Shown here one piece after another: positions 15,171 through 24,009 of a stretch of DNA of 36,080 bases. Position 1 is the first letter of the stretch. Every line of letters starts with the position of its first letter. A model generated the notes under the pieces. The model was not told where the DNA came from and made no database searches. It worked only from the letters and a program-made list of their open reading frames with translations. This stretch comes from Verrucomicrobiota bacterium (lineage in GTDB: Bacteria; Verrucomicrobiota; Verrucomicrobiia; Verrucomicrobiales; Akkermansiaceae): the NCBI GenBank assembly GCA_004293285.1, contig RDYF01000044.1, positions 1 to 36,080 on the forward strand, read 5' to 3'. Both the position numbers and the translations under genes were made by a program.

Positions 15171-18100
15171 TTAGTGGGTGGCGGGTGCTTGCAGGGCAAT
15201 CGCTTTGGTTGCGGCCTTTTTGCCGAATCGATAGAAAATGGCGGGTGTGACAGCGAAGTCGAGCAAGGTGGAACTCACCAAACCACCGACCACGCAAATG
15301 GCGACTGGGCTCAGGATTTCCTTGCCGGGTTCACCCATTGCCAGCACAAAGGGGATCAAGGCAATGCCGGCAGAGAGCGCGGTCATGGTGACAGGCACCA
15401 AGCGTTCGAGAGTGCCCCGTTCGATCATCGATTCAGAGAAACTTTCTCCTTCGTGCTTCATCAGGTGAAGGTAGTGCGAGATCATCATGATGCCATTGCG
15501 TGCAGCGATGCCGCCGACGGCGATGAGTCCGACGAGAGTAGCGATGCTGATATTGCCGACCAGCCACCAGGTGAGGAAAAGACTGCCCATCAGTGCGAGG
15601 GGAAGATTGATCAGCACTTGCAGCGCGAGCACGGCACTGCGAAAATACGACCAGAGCAGTAGGACAATGAAAGCCAAAATCATCGCAAACAGAATGCCGA
15701 TGCGTTGTGTGGCGGCTTGCTCGGCACGGAACTCGCCTTCATAGCTCAGGAAATAGCCGGGAGGCAATGTGACCTCTTGACGAATCCGTTGCTCCAGAGT
15801 TTTGACCAAGGCTCCGGCATCGCGCGTGCTGGGTTTGATCGATACGACATAGCGGCGTTGCGAATTTTCCCGATAGACCACACTTGGTCCTGTGGCGGAA
15901 TGCAAGTCAGCCACCAGATGCAAAGGGATCGTCGCTCCGCGAGGAGTGCGAATGGGCAACTCGCGAATCGAATCGGCTTGGTTGCGCCATGATTCCGGCA
16001 AACGCAGTGTGAGATCGATGACGCGCTGGTTTTCTCGCAACTGAGAAACCACCGTGCCACCAAGCAGTGTCGAGAGTTCCGCATTGAGTTGTCCGGGAGT
16101 GATGCCGTGAACCAATGCTCGTTGTCGATCGACCTCAATGCGCCATTGCGGGATTTGGGCTTGGGTATCGAGCTTCGCATTCTCCAAGCCAGGGATGGTC
16201 CGAGCGACGCGTTGCACTTGTGATCCGAGGTTGGCTAGCGTTTTGAGGTCTGGTCCGAAAATTTTGATCGCGACCGGTGCGGTCACTCCACTGAGCAAAT
16301 GGCTGATGCGGTGGGACAGTGGACCCGAGATGATGCTGAACGTGCCTGGCACTTGTTGGATGCGTGCGCGGATGTCGTCTAACACTTCGGCAAGCGATCG
16401 ACCGTCGTCGTCCTTGCGGAAGTCGACATCGAATTCGACATTGTTCAATGGCATCACGTGGTCACTGCGTTCCGCGCGTCCGATGCGTCGACCGATGTGA
16501 TGAACCTCCGGCACCTGTCGGATTTGGCGTTCGACGGCGAGAGAAATGTTTTCCATTTCCGTGAGAGAAGTGCCGGGTGCTGCGCCGGTGGTGATGATGG
16601 CCGTTTCCTCATGAAAAGCGGGTAGGAAATCGCGACTCATCTGCGGTATCAGCGTGAGGGCATAAGCGAGCAATAGCGCCACCCCGACGATCATCAGGAA
16701 AGGCTGGCGCAAGCTGAAGCGGAGGATTGTATGCTGCAGTGCGAGCTTGAGATGTCGCACCAGCCAGCCATCGATGTGACGACTCGCCGGCTTCACGCGC
16801 AGCAGCATCGAGCACAAAACGGGAATCGTGGTGAGAGAGACGACAAAAGAAGCGACCATGCTGATCATCGTGGCAATGGCGATGGGGGCAAAAAGTTTTC
16901 CTTCCACTCCGCTGAGTCCGAGCAAAGGAACAAAAACCATCACAACCAGCAGCGTGGCATAGAGAATCGAATTGCGTACTTCGCCCGAGGCTTGAGCGAT
17001 CAGATCCAGCTTTGGTATGGGTTCCGCTGATGCAGCATTTTCGCGCAGGCGACGGTAGACATTTTCGACATCGACAATGGCATCGTCGACCACCATGCCA
17101 ATCGCCACAGCGAGACCTCCGAGGGTCATGCTATTGACGCTCAAGCCCATCCAGTCAAAAGTCACGAGCGCAATCGAAAAACTCAGCGGCATGGCCATCA
17201 GCGTGATGAAAGTCGTTCGCAGGCTCAGCAAAAAGAGCAGCAAGACAATCGTGACCATGGCGGCGCCTTCGACGATTGCGTTTTTCAAATTGCCGATCGC
17301 GCTATCGATGAAATCGCGCTGTCGGAACAGCACCGTGGCGGTTACGCCCTTGGGGAGTGTGCTCTGCATTTCGGCAATGGCAGATTCGATTTTTTCCGTT
17401 AGGTCAATCGTGTCAAAGCCAGGTGCCTTGATGATGCTGACGATTACGCCAGAGTGCCCGTTGACAGCGGCGTCGCCGCGTTTGGGTTCTGTGCCCCAAG
17501 CCACATCTGCGACATCGGCAATGCAGATGGCACGACCTTGATCGTGCTTGATGAAAGTTTGGCCAATGTCGGGGAGTTGCACGGTCATCGCGAGTTGGCG
17601 AATCATGATTTCTTGGGAACCGTGATCGACAAATCCACCGGTGGTGTTCGATGCCGCTTGCGTGGCGGCTTGAATGAGCTCTTGGAGCGATACGCCGTGC
17701 GACTGCATGAGTCGTGGATTCGGAAGAATCTGCGCTTGCTTGACACCGCCGCCCATGTTGAGCACCTCCGCGACACCTGGAATCGATTGCAGTCGTGTGC
17801 GAATGGTCCAGTCGGCAATCGTGCGCAGCTCCATGGGCGCAGTGCTGCCGTCATCGCTTTTGACGCCAATGAGCAAAATTTCTCCCATCAGAGAAGCCAC
17901 TGGTGTGAGGTAAGGTTGCGTATCGCGAGGCAATTGTTCACGGGCGACTTGCAATCGTTCCTGCACCAGTTGTCGTGCGCGGTGAATGTCGGTGCCCCAA
18001 TCGAATTCGGCAAAGACCAAAGAAAGAGCAATGTCCGAAGTCGAGCGCAAGCGCGTCAATCCCGCGGCTCCCATCAGAGAACGTTCGATGGGCTGAGTGA

Positions 18101-18293
18101 CGAGTGCTTCCACTTCTTCCGGAGAGAGTCCTGGAGATTCCGTTAGAATCGTCACGGTGGGTTTGGTGAGATCGGGCAGCACTTCGACAGGCAGGCTTTG
18201 ACCCGAGCGTACGCCCATGGCCAGAATCAACAAAGAAAAGCACAGCACGATACTACGATGCTGCAAAGACCAGCGGATGAGAAAATTCAGCAT
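15171..18293 (-). CDS. Heavy-metal-type RND efflux pump, inner-membrane subunit (CusA/CzcA family)
   Basis: This 1040-residue proton-driven RND transporter is full-length for the family. It starts MLNFLIRWSLQHR with the first helix, followed by a large periplasmic loop. The fourth-helix motif VVDDAIVDVEN (401-411) holds the paired Asp of the proton relay. The second half repeats the layout from VGVALLLAYALTLI (about 530) onward. The sequence FLPAFHEETAIITTG sits where CusA has its periplasmic metal-binding methionine (LLYMP), and no Met is seen there, so Cu/Ag specificity should not be assumed. Its ATG is 3 bases after the stop of the adaptor's displaced reading frame, which shows the original operon spacing. 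It pairs with the adaptor and TolC-like genes upstream. Confidence 0.93.
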   Translation of the reverse strand: MLNFLIRWSLQHRSIVLCFSLLILAMGVRSGQSLPVEVLPDLTKPTVTILTESPGLSPEEVEALVTQPIERSLMGAAGLTRLRSTSDIALSLVFAEFDWGTDIHRARQLVQERLQVAREQLPRDTQPYLTPVASLMGEILLIGVKSDDGSTAPMELRTIADWTIRTRLQSIPGVAEVLNMGGGVKQAQILPNPRLMQSHGVSLQELIQAATQAASNTTGGFVDHGSQEIMIRQLAMTVQLPDIGQTFIKHDQGRAICIADVADVAWGTEPKRGDAAVNGHSGVIVSIIKAPGFDTIDLTEKIESAIAEMQSTLPKGVTATVLFRQRDFIDSAIGNLKNAIVEGAAMVTIVLLLFLLSLRTTFITLMAMPLSFSIALVTFDWMGLSVNSMTLGGLAVAIGMVVDDAIVDVENVYRRLRENAASAEPIPKLDLIAQASGEVRNSILYATLLVVMVFVPLLGLSGVEGKLFAPIAIATMISMVASFVVSLTTIPVLCSMLLRVKPASRHIDGWLVRHLKLALQHTILRFSLRQPFLMIVGVALLLAYALTLIPQMSRDFLPAFHEETAIITTGAAPGTSLTEMENISLAVERQIRQVPEVHHIGRRIGRAERSDHVMPLNNVEFDVDFRKDDDGRSLAEVLDDIRARIQQVPGTFSIISGPLSHRISHLLSGVTAPVAIKIFGPDLKTLANLGSQVQRVARTIPGLENAKLDTQAQIPQWRIEVDRQRALVHGITPGQLNAELSTLLGGTVVSQLRENQRVIDLTLRLPESWRNQADSIRELPIRTPRGATIPLHLVADLHSATGPSVVYRENSQRRYVVSIKPSTRDAGALVKTLEQRIRQEVTLPPGYFLSYEGEFRAEQAATQRIGILFAMILAFIVLLLWSYFRSAVLALQVLINLPLALMGSLFLTWWLVGNISIATLVGLIAVGGIAARNGIMMISHYLHLMKHEGESFSESMIERGTLERLVPVTMTALSAGIALIPFVLAMGEPGKEILSPVAICVVGGLVSSTLLDFAVTPAIFYRFGKKAATKAIALQAPATH

Positions 18294-18296
18294 GGC

Positions 18297-18458
18297 TTAT
18301 GAGGGTTGGTTTTGCGAGGAATCACGCTTTGGGCCTTTGAGCGATTGAACAAGCAGCAGCAGAGAAAGCAGGCCCGTGGCAATCATCAGAAATTTTTCGC
18401 GCGTGCTGGGTGATGAAGTCTCATGCTTGTGCTCATCGGCGTGCTCATGCTCATCGGT
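18297..18458 (-). pseudogene. Displaced C-terminus of the adaptor: last repeats plus a membrane helix
   Basis: On the minus strand, one frame over from the adaptor's current reading, the DEHEHA repeat continues and is followed by ETSSPSTREKF, a strong hydrophobic helix (LMIATGLLSLLLLVQSL), and KGPKRDSSQNQPS. The TAA is at 18297-18299. The stop falls 3 bases before the RND pump's ATG at 18293, as expected in a tight operon. This agreement indicates that the segment belongs to the adaptor and was cut off by the 4-nt loss in the repeat. Confidence 0.8.
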
Positions 18459-19633
18459 TCGTGCTCATCGGTGTGCTCATGCTCATCGGTGTGCTCATGC
18501 TCATCGGTGTGCTCATGCGCATCGGTGTGTTCATGCTCATCGGTGTGTTCGTGCTCATCAGCGTGTTCGTGCTCATCAGCGTGATCGTGCTCGTGATCAT
18601 GTTCCTCGCTGTTAGAAGATTTTTCTGAACCATCTTCATTGTGCTCATGGCCGTGAGCGGCGTCGAGCGCCTCTTTGAGCGAGGTATTGCTGCCGCCGGC
18701 ATAATCGAGCGAGTACGAGCCGCGTGTGACGACCATGTCGTTTTCCTCCAAGCCTGCGAGAATTTCGGTGCGCTGTTCATTGCTCAGGCCCGTCTGCACG
18801 GGAACGCGCACAAAAGCGTGTTCGATCGTTGGATGCTTGAGATACACATGTCGATCCTCTGGCGAACCTTGGATGGCAAGGCGTGGCACGCTCAAGACTT
18901 GGGTCTTCTGCTCGCGAATGATCGAACATTCCGCAGTCATGCCCGGACGAAGCTCCGAGTTGGGATTGTCTAACGCAAAAATGACACCTGCCGTGGCATT
19001 GGTGGTATCGGCACCATTGAGTGGTCGAGGTGCCACTTCGAGCCCGAGCGCACACAGCGGGTCTTCTCCTGAGCAGGCGGCCAGTTGCAGGAGCGTGGCT
19101 TCATGTGTTTGCTGAGGTCGCAAAGGAAAATGGACATTCGCTTTCGTACCGCGGGTGAGTTTTCCGGCAACAGCCTGAGGGAGGTTGACGATCAGATAGA
19201 GCGAGCGTAGGTCGACAATTTCTGCGAGAGCTTCGGTGGGTTCGATCGGCGAGCCGAGATGAACTTTTACCGAGAGAATCGTGCCAGCTGCGGGCGCAGT
19301 GAGCCAGACTTGCGGCGGAGGGTTGCCGGGCAGTCGGCTTTCGAGCAAGACCAGTGGATCATCCTTTTGCACTTGTTGGCCGATGGTGACGCGGTTTTCC
19401 AGGACACGACCGGGAATGCGGCTGCTGACAAAAGCCCGACGAGAGGGGATGGCTTCCGTGCGACCGAGCGCAAAGGTCGTGACATCGAAGTCAGCCTTGG
19501 TGACGGGTGCGGTTTCAATCTGCAGATTCTTGACACCCATTTCCGTGAGGACGACGGGTGGCGTGTGATCATGCGATTCATTGCCATACGACAGGGCGAT
19601 GGTGGTGAAGGAAAAAAGAAGAGCAAGTTTCAT
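18386..19633 (-). CDS. RND efflux periplasmic adaptor with His-rich repeat, C-terminus altered by frameshift
   Basis: This membrane-fusion protein has a signal peptide (MKLALLFSFTTIALSYG) and the usual adaptor parts: a barrel-sandwich hybrid (IPGRVLENRVTIGQQVQKDD, then LTAPAAGTILSVKVHLGSPI), a beta-barrel (RPGMTAECSI) and a membrane-proximal domain. From about residue 335 it becomes acidic and His-rich and ends in a tandem (D-E-H-E-H-T/A) repeat, a likely metal sponge. As sequenced, the frame leaves the repeat after a 4-nt-short unit and ends 23 residues later in a non-homologous Met/Ser-rich tail at 18386. Restoring 4 nt gives a 446-residue protein ending at 18297 with a C-terminal helix. 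The ATG at 19633 is chosen; a TTG at 19639 is possible. Confidence 0.88.
   Translation of the reverse strand: MKLALLFSFTTIALSYGNESHDHTPPVVLTEMGVKNLQIETAPVTKADFDVTTFALGRTEAIPSRRAFVSSRIPGRVLENRVTIGQQVQKDDPLVLLESRLPGNPPPQVWLTAPAAGTILSVKVHLGSPIEPTEALAEIVDLRSLYLIVNLPQAVAGKLTRGTKANVHFPLRPQQTHEATLLQLAACSGEDPLCALGLEVAPRPLNGADTTNATAGVIFALDNPNSELRPGMTAECSIIREQKTQVLSVPRLAIQGSPEDRHVYLKHPTIEHAFVRVPVQTGLSNEQRTEILAGLEENDMVVTRGSYSLDYAGGSNTSLKEALDAAHGHEHNEDGSEKSSNSEEHDHEHDHADEHEHADEHEHTDEHEHTDAHEHTDEHEHTDEHEHTDEHEPMSMSTPMSTSMRLHHPARAKNF
18441..18580. repeat. Tandem 18-bp coding repeat with one 14-bp unit
   Basis: Consensus on the plus strand is GTGCTCATGCTCATCGGT; read on the minus strand each unit encodes T-D-E-H-E-H. 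Seven full 18-bp units are seen (18441-18458, then 18473-18580 as six). Between them is one unit of 14 bases (18459-18472) that lacks a GTGT. Degenerate copies flank both ends. Because 18 is a multiple of 3, normal copy-number change keeps the frame; only the short unit breaks it. Confidence 0.93.
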
Positions 19634-19641
19634 GTTCAAAA

Positions 19642-20853
19642 TTAGGGTTGGCCGAGAGCGGCTTGGTGGCGGATGCGGGCGAGATGGTAAGAGCTCGTGG
19701 CGTCGATGAGATTCAGATGCAGTTGACGTTTTTGCGAACGCGCGAGAAAAATGGCAGCAAGATCTCCCTGACCTTGGGCATGAGCTTGCTGTGCGAGTTG
19801 CAATTGTTCATCGGCGAGCGGGAGCAATTCGTTGCGGATTTGCGTGACGAGCTTTTGCCATTCTTGCATTTCTGCGAGAGCGCCTTGAGCATCGTGTTGA
19901 GCCTTGGTGAGGATGCTTTGCGCTTCTTGAGTGCGACGCTCCACGCTGGCCTTGGCGGTGGCGATGTTGCCCGAATTGTCATTGCCAAAAGGCAAGGGAA
20001 TGCTGAATTGAAAGCCTAACATCACATCGCGATTGTAGCCGATGGGAGCATCGCGTTGGCTCATGCCGTTGAGGAAAACACCGCTGTTCATATTATCGTA
20101 GCGATTCGCCAGTTCGTGTTCGACTTGATGGCGCGCGGCATCGACATACCGAAGGGCTTGTTGGTAATCCGCGCGCGACTTGGCGGTGCCGGCATCGACG
20201 TCCTGCATCGGGGGCAGTTTGTCATCTACCGTGATTTGTGCTGTGATCGGCATGCCTAACAGCTTCTTGAGTTCAGCATGCAAACTTGCGGCGCGGGCAT
20301 CGAGTTGTTTTTGTTCGATGGTCAAGCGTGCGGCATCGATTTTCGCTTGTGCGGCATCGAGAGCCGATGTTTCGGCGCGCAGTTGTTGGGCTTGGAGGTT
20401 CGTGGCGAATTGGTCGGCATCACGAGCATCGCGTGCAAGCCATCGTTGGCGCTGTTGGAGGGCCGTGGTTTGGATCAGCAGCGTTTTTGCTTCCGCGATG
20501 ATTTCTTTCTCGCGTCGCGCGACCTCGATTTCGGCGGCTTCGAGCAGCGACTTGCTGATTTCCTTTTCCCAGAAAAGTCGATTCGTCACAGGAAACGAGC
20601 GGGACACACCGAGTTTGATTTCGCCCTCGCGAAAGCGGGAATCGTGAGACCACTGGACATCGAGCTGAGGTCGACTGCCGCGACCTGCTTGTTGCCACTG
20701 TCCGCGCGCTTCCTCGATTTTCCATCGAGCGGCGATGAGATCAGGGTTTTGCGCGTGGATGCGTTGGGCAAGATTGGTTTCTGTGACAATCAGAACGGGG
20801 TCGGCTTGGGCAATAAAGGTACAAAAAGAAAAGAAGGCGATGAGACGAGACAT
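19642..20853 (-). CDS. TolC-family outer-membrane efflux protein
   Basis: This 403-residue protein has a signal peptide (MSRLIAFFSFCTFIAQA) and two long helical coiled-coil halves rich in Ala, Gln and Glu, as in OEP/TolC channel proteins. Typical segments are PDLIAARWKIEEARGQWQQA, VSRSFPVTN and IPLPFGNDNSGNIATAKA. It should form the outer-membrane channel for the RND pump. The ATG at 20853 is chosen because the signal peptide starts there; the upstream open region to 21108 overlaps the small His/Cys-rich gene in another frame. It ends 8 bases before the adaptor's ATG. Confidence 0.9.
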   Translation of the reverse strand: MSRLIAFFSFCTFIAQADPVLIVTETNLAQRIHAQNPDLIAARWKIEEARGQWQQAGRGSRPQLDVQWSHDSRFREGEIKLGVSRSFPVTNRLFWEKEISKSLLEAAEIEVARREKEIIAEAKTLLIQTTALQQRQRWLARDARDADQFATNLQAQQLRAETSALDAAQAKIDAARLTIEQKQLDARAASLHAELKKLLGMPITAQITVDDKLPPMQDVDAGTAKSRADYQQALRYVDAARHQVEHELANRYDNMNSGVFLNGMSQRDAPIGYNRDVMLGFQFSIPLPFGNDNSGNIATAKASVERRTQEAQSILTKAQHDAQGALAEMQEWQKLVTQIRNELLPLADEQLQLAQQAHAQGQGDLAAIFLARSQKRQLHLNLIDATSSYHLARIRHQAALGQP

Positions 20854-20930
20854 AGCAAATCGGTGGATTTGATCAAAAGACAACAAGGCATGCACGTGGG
20901 CGCGTGGCTCACACGTGAAACAGCAGAGTG

Positions 20931-21242
20931 CTATGCTTGGCCGATGATAGGCGGAATGTCTAAGGGGTAGACCGGGTCGTCCGGGAGCTTCCAGTGATGG
21001 ATGTCGATTTTTTTCGCATCGATCACGAGGACAGGAGCGCATGTCGATTCTGCCTGCAACGGAGCCATGAGGCATGGGTGATGGCAGGCGCAATGATGCG
21101 AGTGACACGGGTCATCGAGTGGTTCATCCGATTCGTGCTGTTCCGTGGCACTGTGATGATGTTCGCAGTGATGACACGGAGCCAAGCGGCTCACTACGCT
21201 GAAGAGCGCGAGCAGCAAAAGCAGGAATCGGACGATTCGCAT
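20931..21242 (-). CDS. Small secreted His/Cys-rich protein, probable metal binder
   Basis: This 103-residue protein begins with a signal or anchor helix (MRIVRFLLLLLALFSVVSRL). It contains 7 Cys and 13 His, most of them in two clusters, APCHHCEHHH and DPCHSHHCACHHPC, joined by an acidic stretch. The C-terminal part (VLVIDAKKIDIHHWKLPDDP) is conserved-looking but not recognised. It is the first gene of the efflux operon, 77 bp upstream of tolC. Position and composition suggest a periplasmic or outer-surface metal sensor, chaperone or buffer comparable in role to CusF or CnrX-type proteins, although it shares no visible sequence with them. A GTG one codon earlier is possible. Confidence 0.72.
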   Translation of the reverse strand: MRIVRFLLLLLALFSVVSRLAPCHHCEHHHSATEQHESDEPLDDPCHSHHCACHHPCLMAPLQAESTCAPVLVIDAKKIDIHHWKLPDDPVYPLDIPPIIGQA

Positions 21243-21278
21243 CACAAGAGAAGGAGTAAGCGAGCTGCGGGGAGATGT

Positions 21279-21863
21279 CTAGGCATTTCCTTCAGAACTC
21301 GCGGTTGGTTTGTCGGCAAGCGGTTGATAGAGCAAAATGGCCGAACTGCCATAGTGTCGGCGATCGATCAGTTGCCAATCGGGATGCGTGGGAGAATCGG
21401 TAAACTTCGCGACTTCGGCATAGAACAAGCCATCTTCTGCAAGGCGGGGCAAGAGATATCCCGAGGCGAGAATTTTTCCAATGAACTCGGGATCGAGCGG
21501 GTGCTTGGCATAAGGAGGATCGGCAAAAACCAGGTCATAGCGCTGCGCATCTTTTTTCAAAAAAGCGAGGACATCCGACGAAACCACGCGACCGCCATGG
21601 AGTTTGGCATGAGTCAGATTCTCGCGAATGGCTTTGAGGGCTTGTGGGTGTTGATCGACAAAAACACAGGACTGCGCGCCGCGGCTCAGAGCTTCGAGAC
21701 CGAGCGCACCAGAGCCAGCAAAAAGGTCGGCGACACGGGCGTCGATCACGCGTTCGCCGAGGATCGAAAACATCGCTTGGCGCACGAAGTCAGTCGTGGG
21801 TCGGGCAACATCGTGCGGCACCTTAATGGCCATGCGCCCTGCGGTTCCGGCGATGATTCTCAT
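21279..21863 (-). CDS. rsmD: 16S rRNA (guanine966-N2)-methyltransferase
   Basis: This 194-residue S-adenosylmethionine-dependent enzyme methylates G966 of 16S rRNA. It starts MRIIAGTAGRMAIKVPHDVA with the family's RPTTDFVRQAMFSIL segment. SAM binding is at DLFAGSGALGLEALSRGA and the catalytic motif is DPPY (about residue 123). ATG 21863 overlaps the stop of the AsmA-like gene by ATGA, so the pair is coupled; longer readings upstream are not part of the family. Confidence 0.95.
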   Translation of the reverse strand: MRIIAGTAGRMAIKVPHDVARPTTDFVRQAMFSILGERVIDARVADLFAGSGALGLEALSRGAQSCVFVDQHPQALKAIRENLTHAKLHGGRVVSSDVLAFLKKDAQRYDLVFADPPYAKHPLDPEFIGKILASGYLLPRLAEDGLFYAEVAKFTDSPTHPDWQLIDRRHYGSSAILLYQPLADKPTASSEGNA

Positions 21864-23293
21864 GGGGCAGGTGGCGCGTTGTTGCGTTGCCACAAAGAAA
21901 ACAGCAATTGTGGCGGAATGAGGGTGGCTCCCTGATCGAGAGAAACGGCGAATTGATCGAAATTTCCTACACAGAGGACATCGATGCCTTGTCGGTCTTC
22001 GTTGTAAATCGACATCAGTGGCAAATTCGATTGGGGTTGGAGTTGTTGCCAGCGCGTGCGCCATTCGTCCGTTCTGTGTCGGGGTGCGATGAGTCGAACA
22101 TTGGCGCGCCATTGGCCTTGGAGCGAGCTCACTCCTTTCATCAGGATGGCAGAATCATCGCCGAGCAGTCGGAGGTCTTGGCAGAGGAGAACGCCTTGGT
22201 GGAGGAGAAAGCGGCTTTGGGCAAAAAATCCGTTCCATGGTCGTTGGCCGAGTTTGATTTGCAGTTGATGGGCTTCGATGATGGATTCGCCTTGCCAAGT
22301 GATGGGAGCGAGCAAGTAGCCAGTGAGTCGATGAAGCGATTGGATGGCGTCGATTTTTTGCTCTCCGCTGGGGTCGGTCCACGGTTGTTTTTCCTGTTGC
22401 AAAATCGCCGCAAAAGGCAGGCCGGGGACGCGGGCGATTTGCATTTTCGCTTTGCTGTGAATGCCCGCGACCGACAGTGGGGTGGCATCGGTTTCCCATA
22501 GCGGAAATTTCCAGTGCAGTTGAATGCGGCCGGTTTGGGAGCAGACGGTATTTTTGGCGCGAATGGTGCCGCATTGGAGATGGCCTTGCGCCGATTCTCC
22601 GGCGATGGGTAGGGCGGACTCGATGTTTTCGATTTCCAGCAAGGGGGTATCGGACGACGAATGAGTGATGGCGAGTCGCCCCCCGAGAACCTTCAGCCAA
22701 GTGGTGGGGCGCATGACGACAGGCGCTTGCGTGGGGGGCGCGGCCTGAGGAGCCACTGGAGCGACAGGAGCGAGCGGTGGGTTGACGTTAGGCGCGGGAT
22801 TGCCGGTCGGGGCCGACGGCGACAATTGCACCATGGAGGGCGGATTTGTTGCCGCGAGTTGGGCCGGGGGCGGAATCAGCGCCTTGAGGCGATCCAGAGA
22901 AAGTTCTGCGCTGGGTTGATCGATGCAGATTTCGGTGAGCCGACGGTAGTCTTTCTTCAGCCATGCGAGCCAATCGGGTCGAATGCTGAGGCACTTGATC
23001 GTTAGCAGGGGCGGGGTCGGGTCCGACGGCAGTTGTTGGGGCGTGAGGACCTTCAAGTCATCGATCCAAATTTGGCCACCGGGCAGCCAACTGGAACCTC
23101 GCAGTTGCACCTTGAGCTGGGTGGTTTGTTGGATTTTTTCCTCCAGCCAAAAAGTGCCCCAAGCAGTGCGCAGCCAGAAATTGCTAAAAACGAAGGCGAA
23201 GATTGGCAGCCAGAAAAGCACGGCGAGGCAAATCCCGAGCCATCGCCGGCGAGGTGGTCGCTGGCGTGATTCGTTGATGAGCAAGAGAGACAT
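21860..23293 (-). CDS. AsmA-like envelope protein, membrane-anchored
   Basis: This 477-residue protein has a basic N-terminus (RQRPPRRRW), one helix (LGICLAVLFWLPIFAFVFSN) and a long periplasmic part. The start of the periplasmic part (LEEKIQQTTQLKVQLRGSSW, then LPGGQIWIDDLKVLTP) resembles AsmA/YhdP-type proteins, which are beta-rich and may help move lipids between membranes. A Pro/Ala-rich linker occupies about residues 140-195. The family match is by pattern only. It begins 5 bp after the secreted-protein gene and overlaps rsmD. Confidence 0.68.
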   Translation of the reverse strand: MSLLLINESRQRPPRRRWLGICLAVLFWLPIFAFVFSNFWLRTAWGTFWLEEKIQQTTQLKVQLRGSSWLPGGQIWIDDLKVLTPQQLPSDPTPPLLTIKCLSIRPDWLAWLKKDYRRLTEICIDQPSAELSLDRLKALIPPPAQLAATNPPSMVQLSPSAPTGNPAPNVNPPLAPVAPVAPQAAPPTQAPVVMRPTTWLKVLGGRLAITHSSSDTPLLEIENIESALPIAGESAQGHLQCGTIRAKNTVCSQTGRIQLHWKFPLWETDATPLSVAGIHSKAKMQIARVPGLPFAAILQQEKQPWTDPSGEQKIDAIQSLHRLTGYLLAPITWQGESIIEAHQLQIKLGQRPWNGFFAQSRFLLHQGVLLCQDLRLLGDDSAILMKGVSSLQGQWRANVRLIAPRHRTDEWRTRWQQLQPQSNLPLMSIYNEDRQGIDVLCVGNFDQFAVSLDQGATLIPPQLLFSLWQRNNAPPAP

Positions 23294-23298
23294 GAAAC

Positions 23299-24009
23299 TT
23301 AGCGAGATGCTGGTTCGGTTGCGGCGGGGATCCGGATGACGAGATTTTGATCGAGCAGACGCGTGCCGGAGGGAGTCATTTCCTGGGCACGGTAGACGAG
23401 AAAATGATATTTTTTGTCGACGGTGAGGCCGATGGCGAAATTTTCTTTGATTTTTGACAGGCTGGTTTCTTCTTCAAAGCGCCATTCCTTGCCATTCCAA
23501 GCACCGAGGATGCTTTGAGGGTCGGCCTCGATGTCGGGTAAGCGCGAGAGCGTGCCGTTGGGCGACTTCCATTGATCTTCCTTTTCCGAAAAGCGCAGCG
23601 AAGAAATCACCCCGGCGGGTCCGGTGGCGGCGATGCTCCAACGTCCGTCGGAGCCTTTGCGCAGCATGAGTTTGACGGATTCGGCCGCTTTGATTTCGCG
23701 CTTCGCCCAGTGCGCAAGGTATTCTTCATACTCTTGCGGAGTCAGTCCGATCTTTTCATGATAAGGCAGCGGCACGCCGGGCTTGGCCTTTTGCGAATAC
23801 TCGGCAAACCATTGCGGGTCCTTTTGGGCAGACTGCTCGACCTTGGTGATGTATTTTTCAATCTCCGCGGGCGGAAGAACCACGACAATTTCAGCCTCTG
23901 TGGGCTGATCGGGCTTTAGGACTTTTTGAAAAATGGCAGGCGCGTCATTGGCAAAAATCAAGGAGGAAAAAGCCAAAGTCAGAACGTTCCACAGGGTAAA
24001 AAATTTCAT
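23299..24009 (-). CDS. Secreted protein, unknown function
   Basis: This 236-residue protein has a signal peptide (MKFFTLWNVLTLAFSSLIFA, cut before NDAPA). The mature part is charged and mixed alpha/beta (LPPAEIEKYITKVEQSAQ; LMLRKGSDGRWSIAATGPAG; KYHFLVYRAQEM). The stretch after residue 110 reads like a beta-sheet domain; no motif is recognised. First gene of a minus-strand operon with the AsmA-like gene and rsmD. It is divergent from the DUF1080 gene, with 132 bp between them. Confidence 0.7.
   Translation of the reverse strand: MKFFTLWNVLTLAFSSLIFANDAPAIFQKVLKPDQPTEAEIVVVLPPAEIEKYITKVEQSAQKDPQWFAEYSQKAKPGVPLPYHEKIGLTPQEYEEYLAHWAKREIKAAESVKLMLRKGSDGRWSIAATGPAGVISSLRFSEKEDQWKSPNGTLSRLPDIEADPQSILGAWNGKEWRFEEETSLSKIKENFAIGLTVDKKYHFLVYRAQEMTPSGTRLLDQNLVIRIPAATEPASR

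Noticed and set aside
18441..18580. CRISPR-like array
   Set aside because: Units are contiguous 18-bp coding repeats without spacers.
18410..18628. Plus-strand hydrophobic repeat frame (VLMLIGVLMLIG type)
   Set aside because: It is the reverse reading of the His-rich adaptor repeat; hydrophobicity comes from the complement of GAG/CAC codons.
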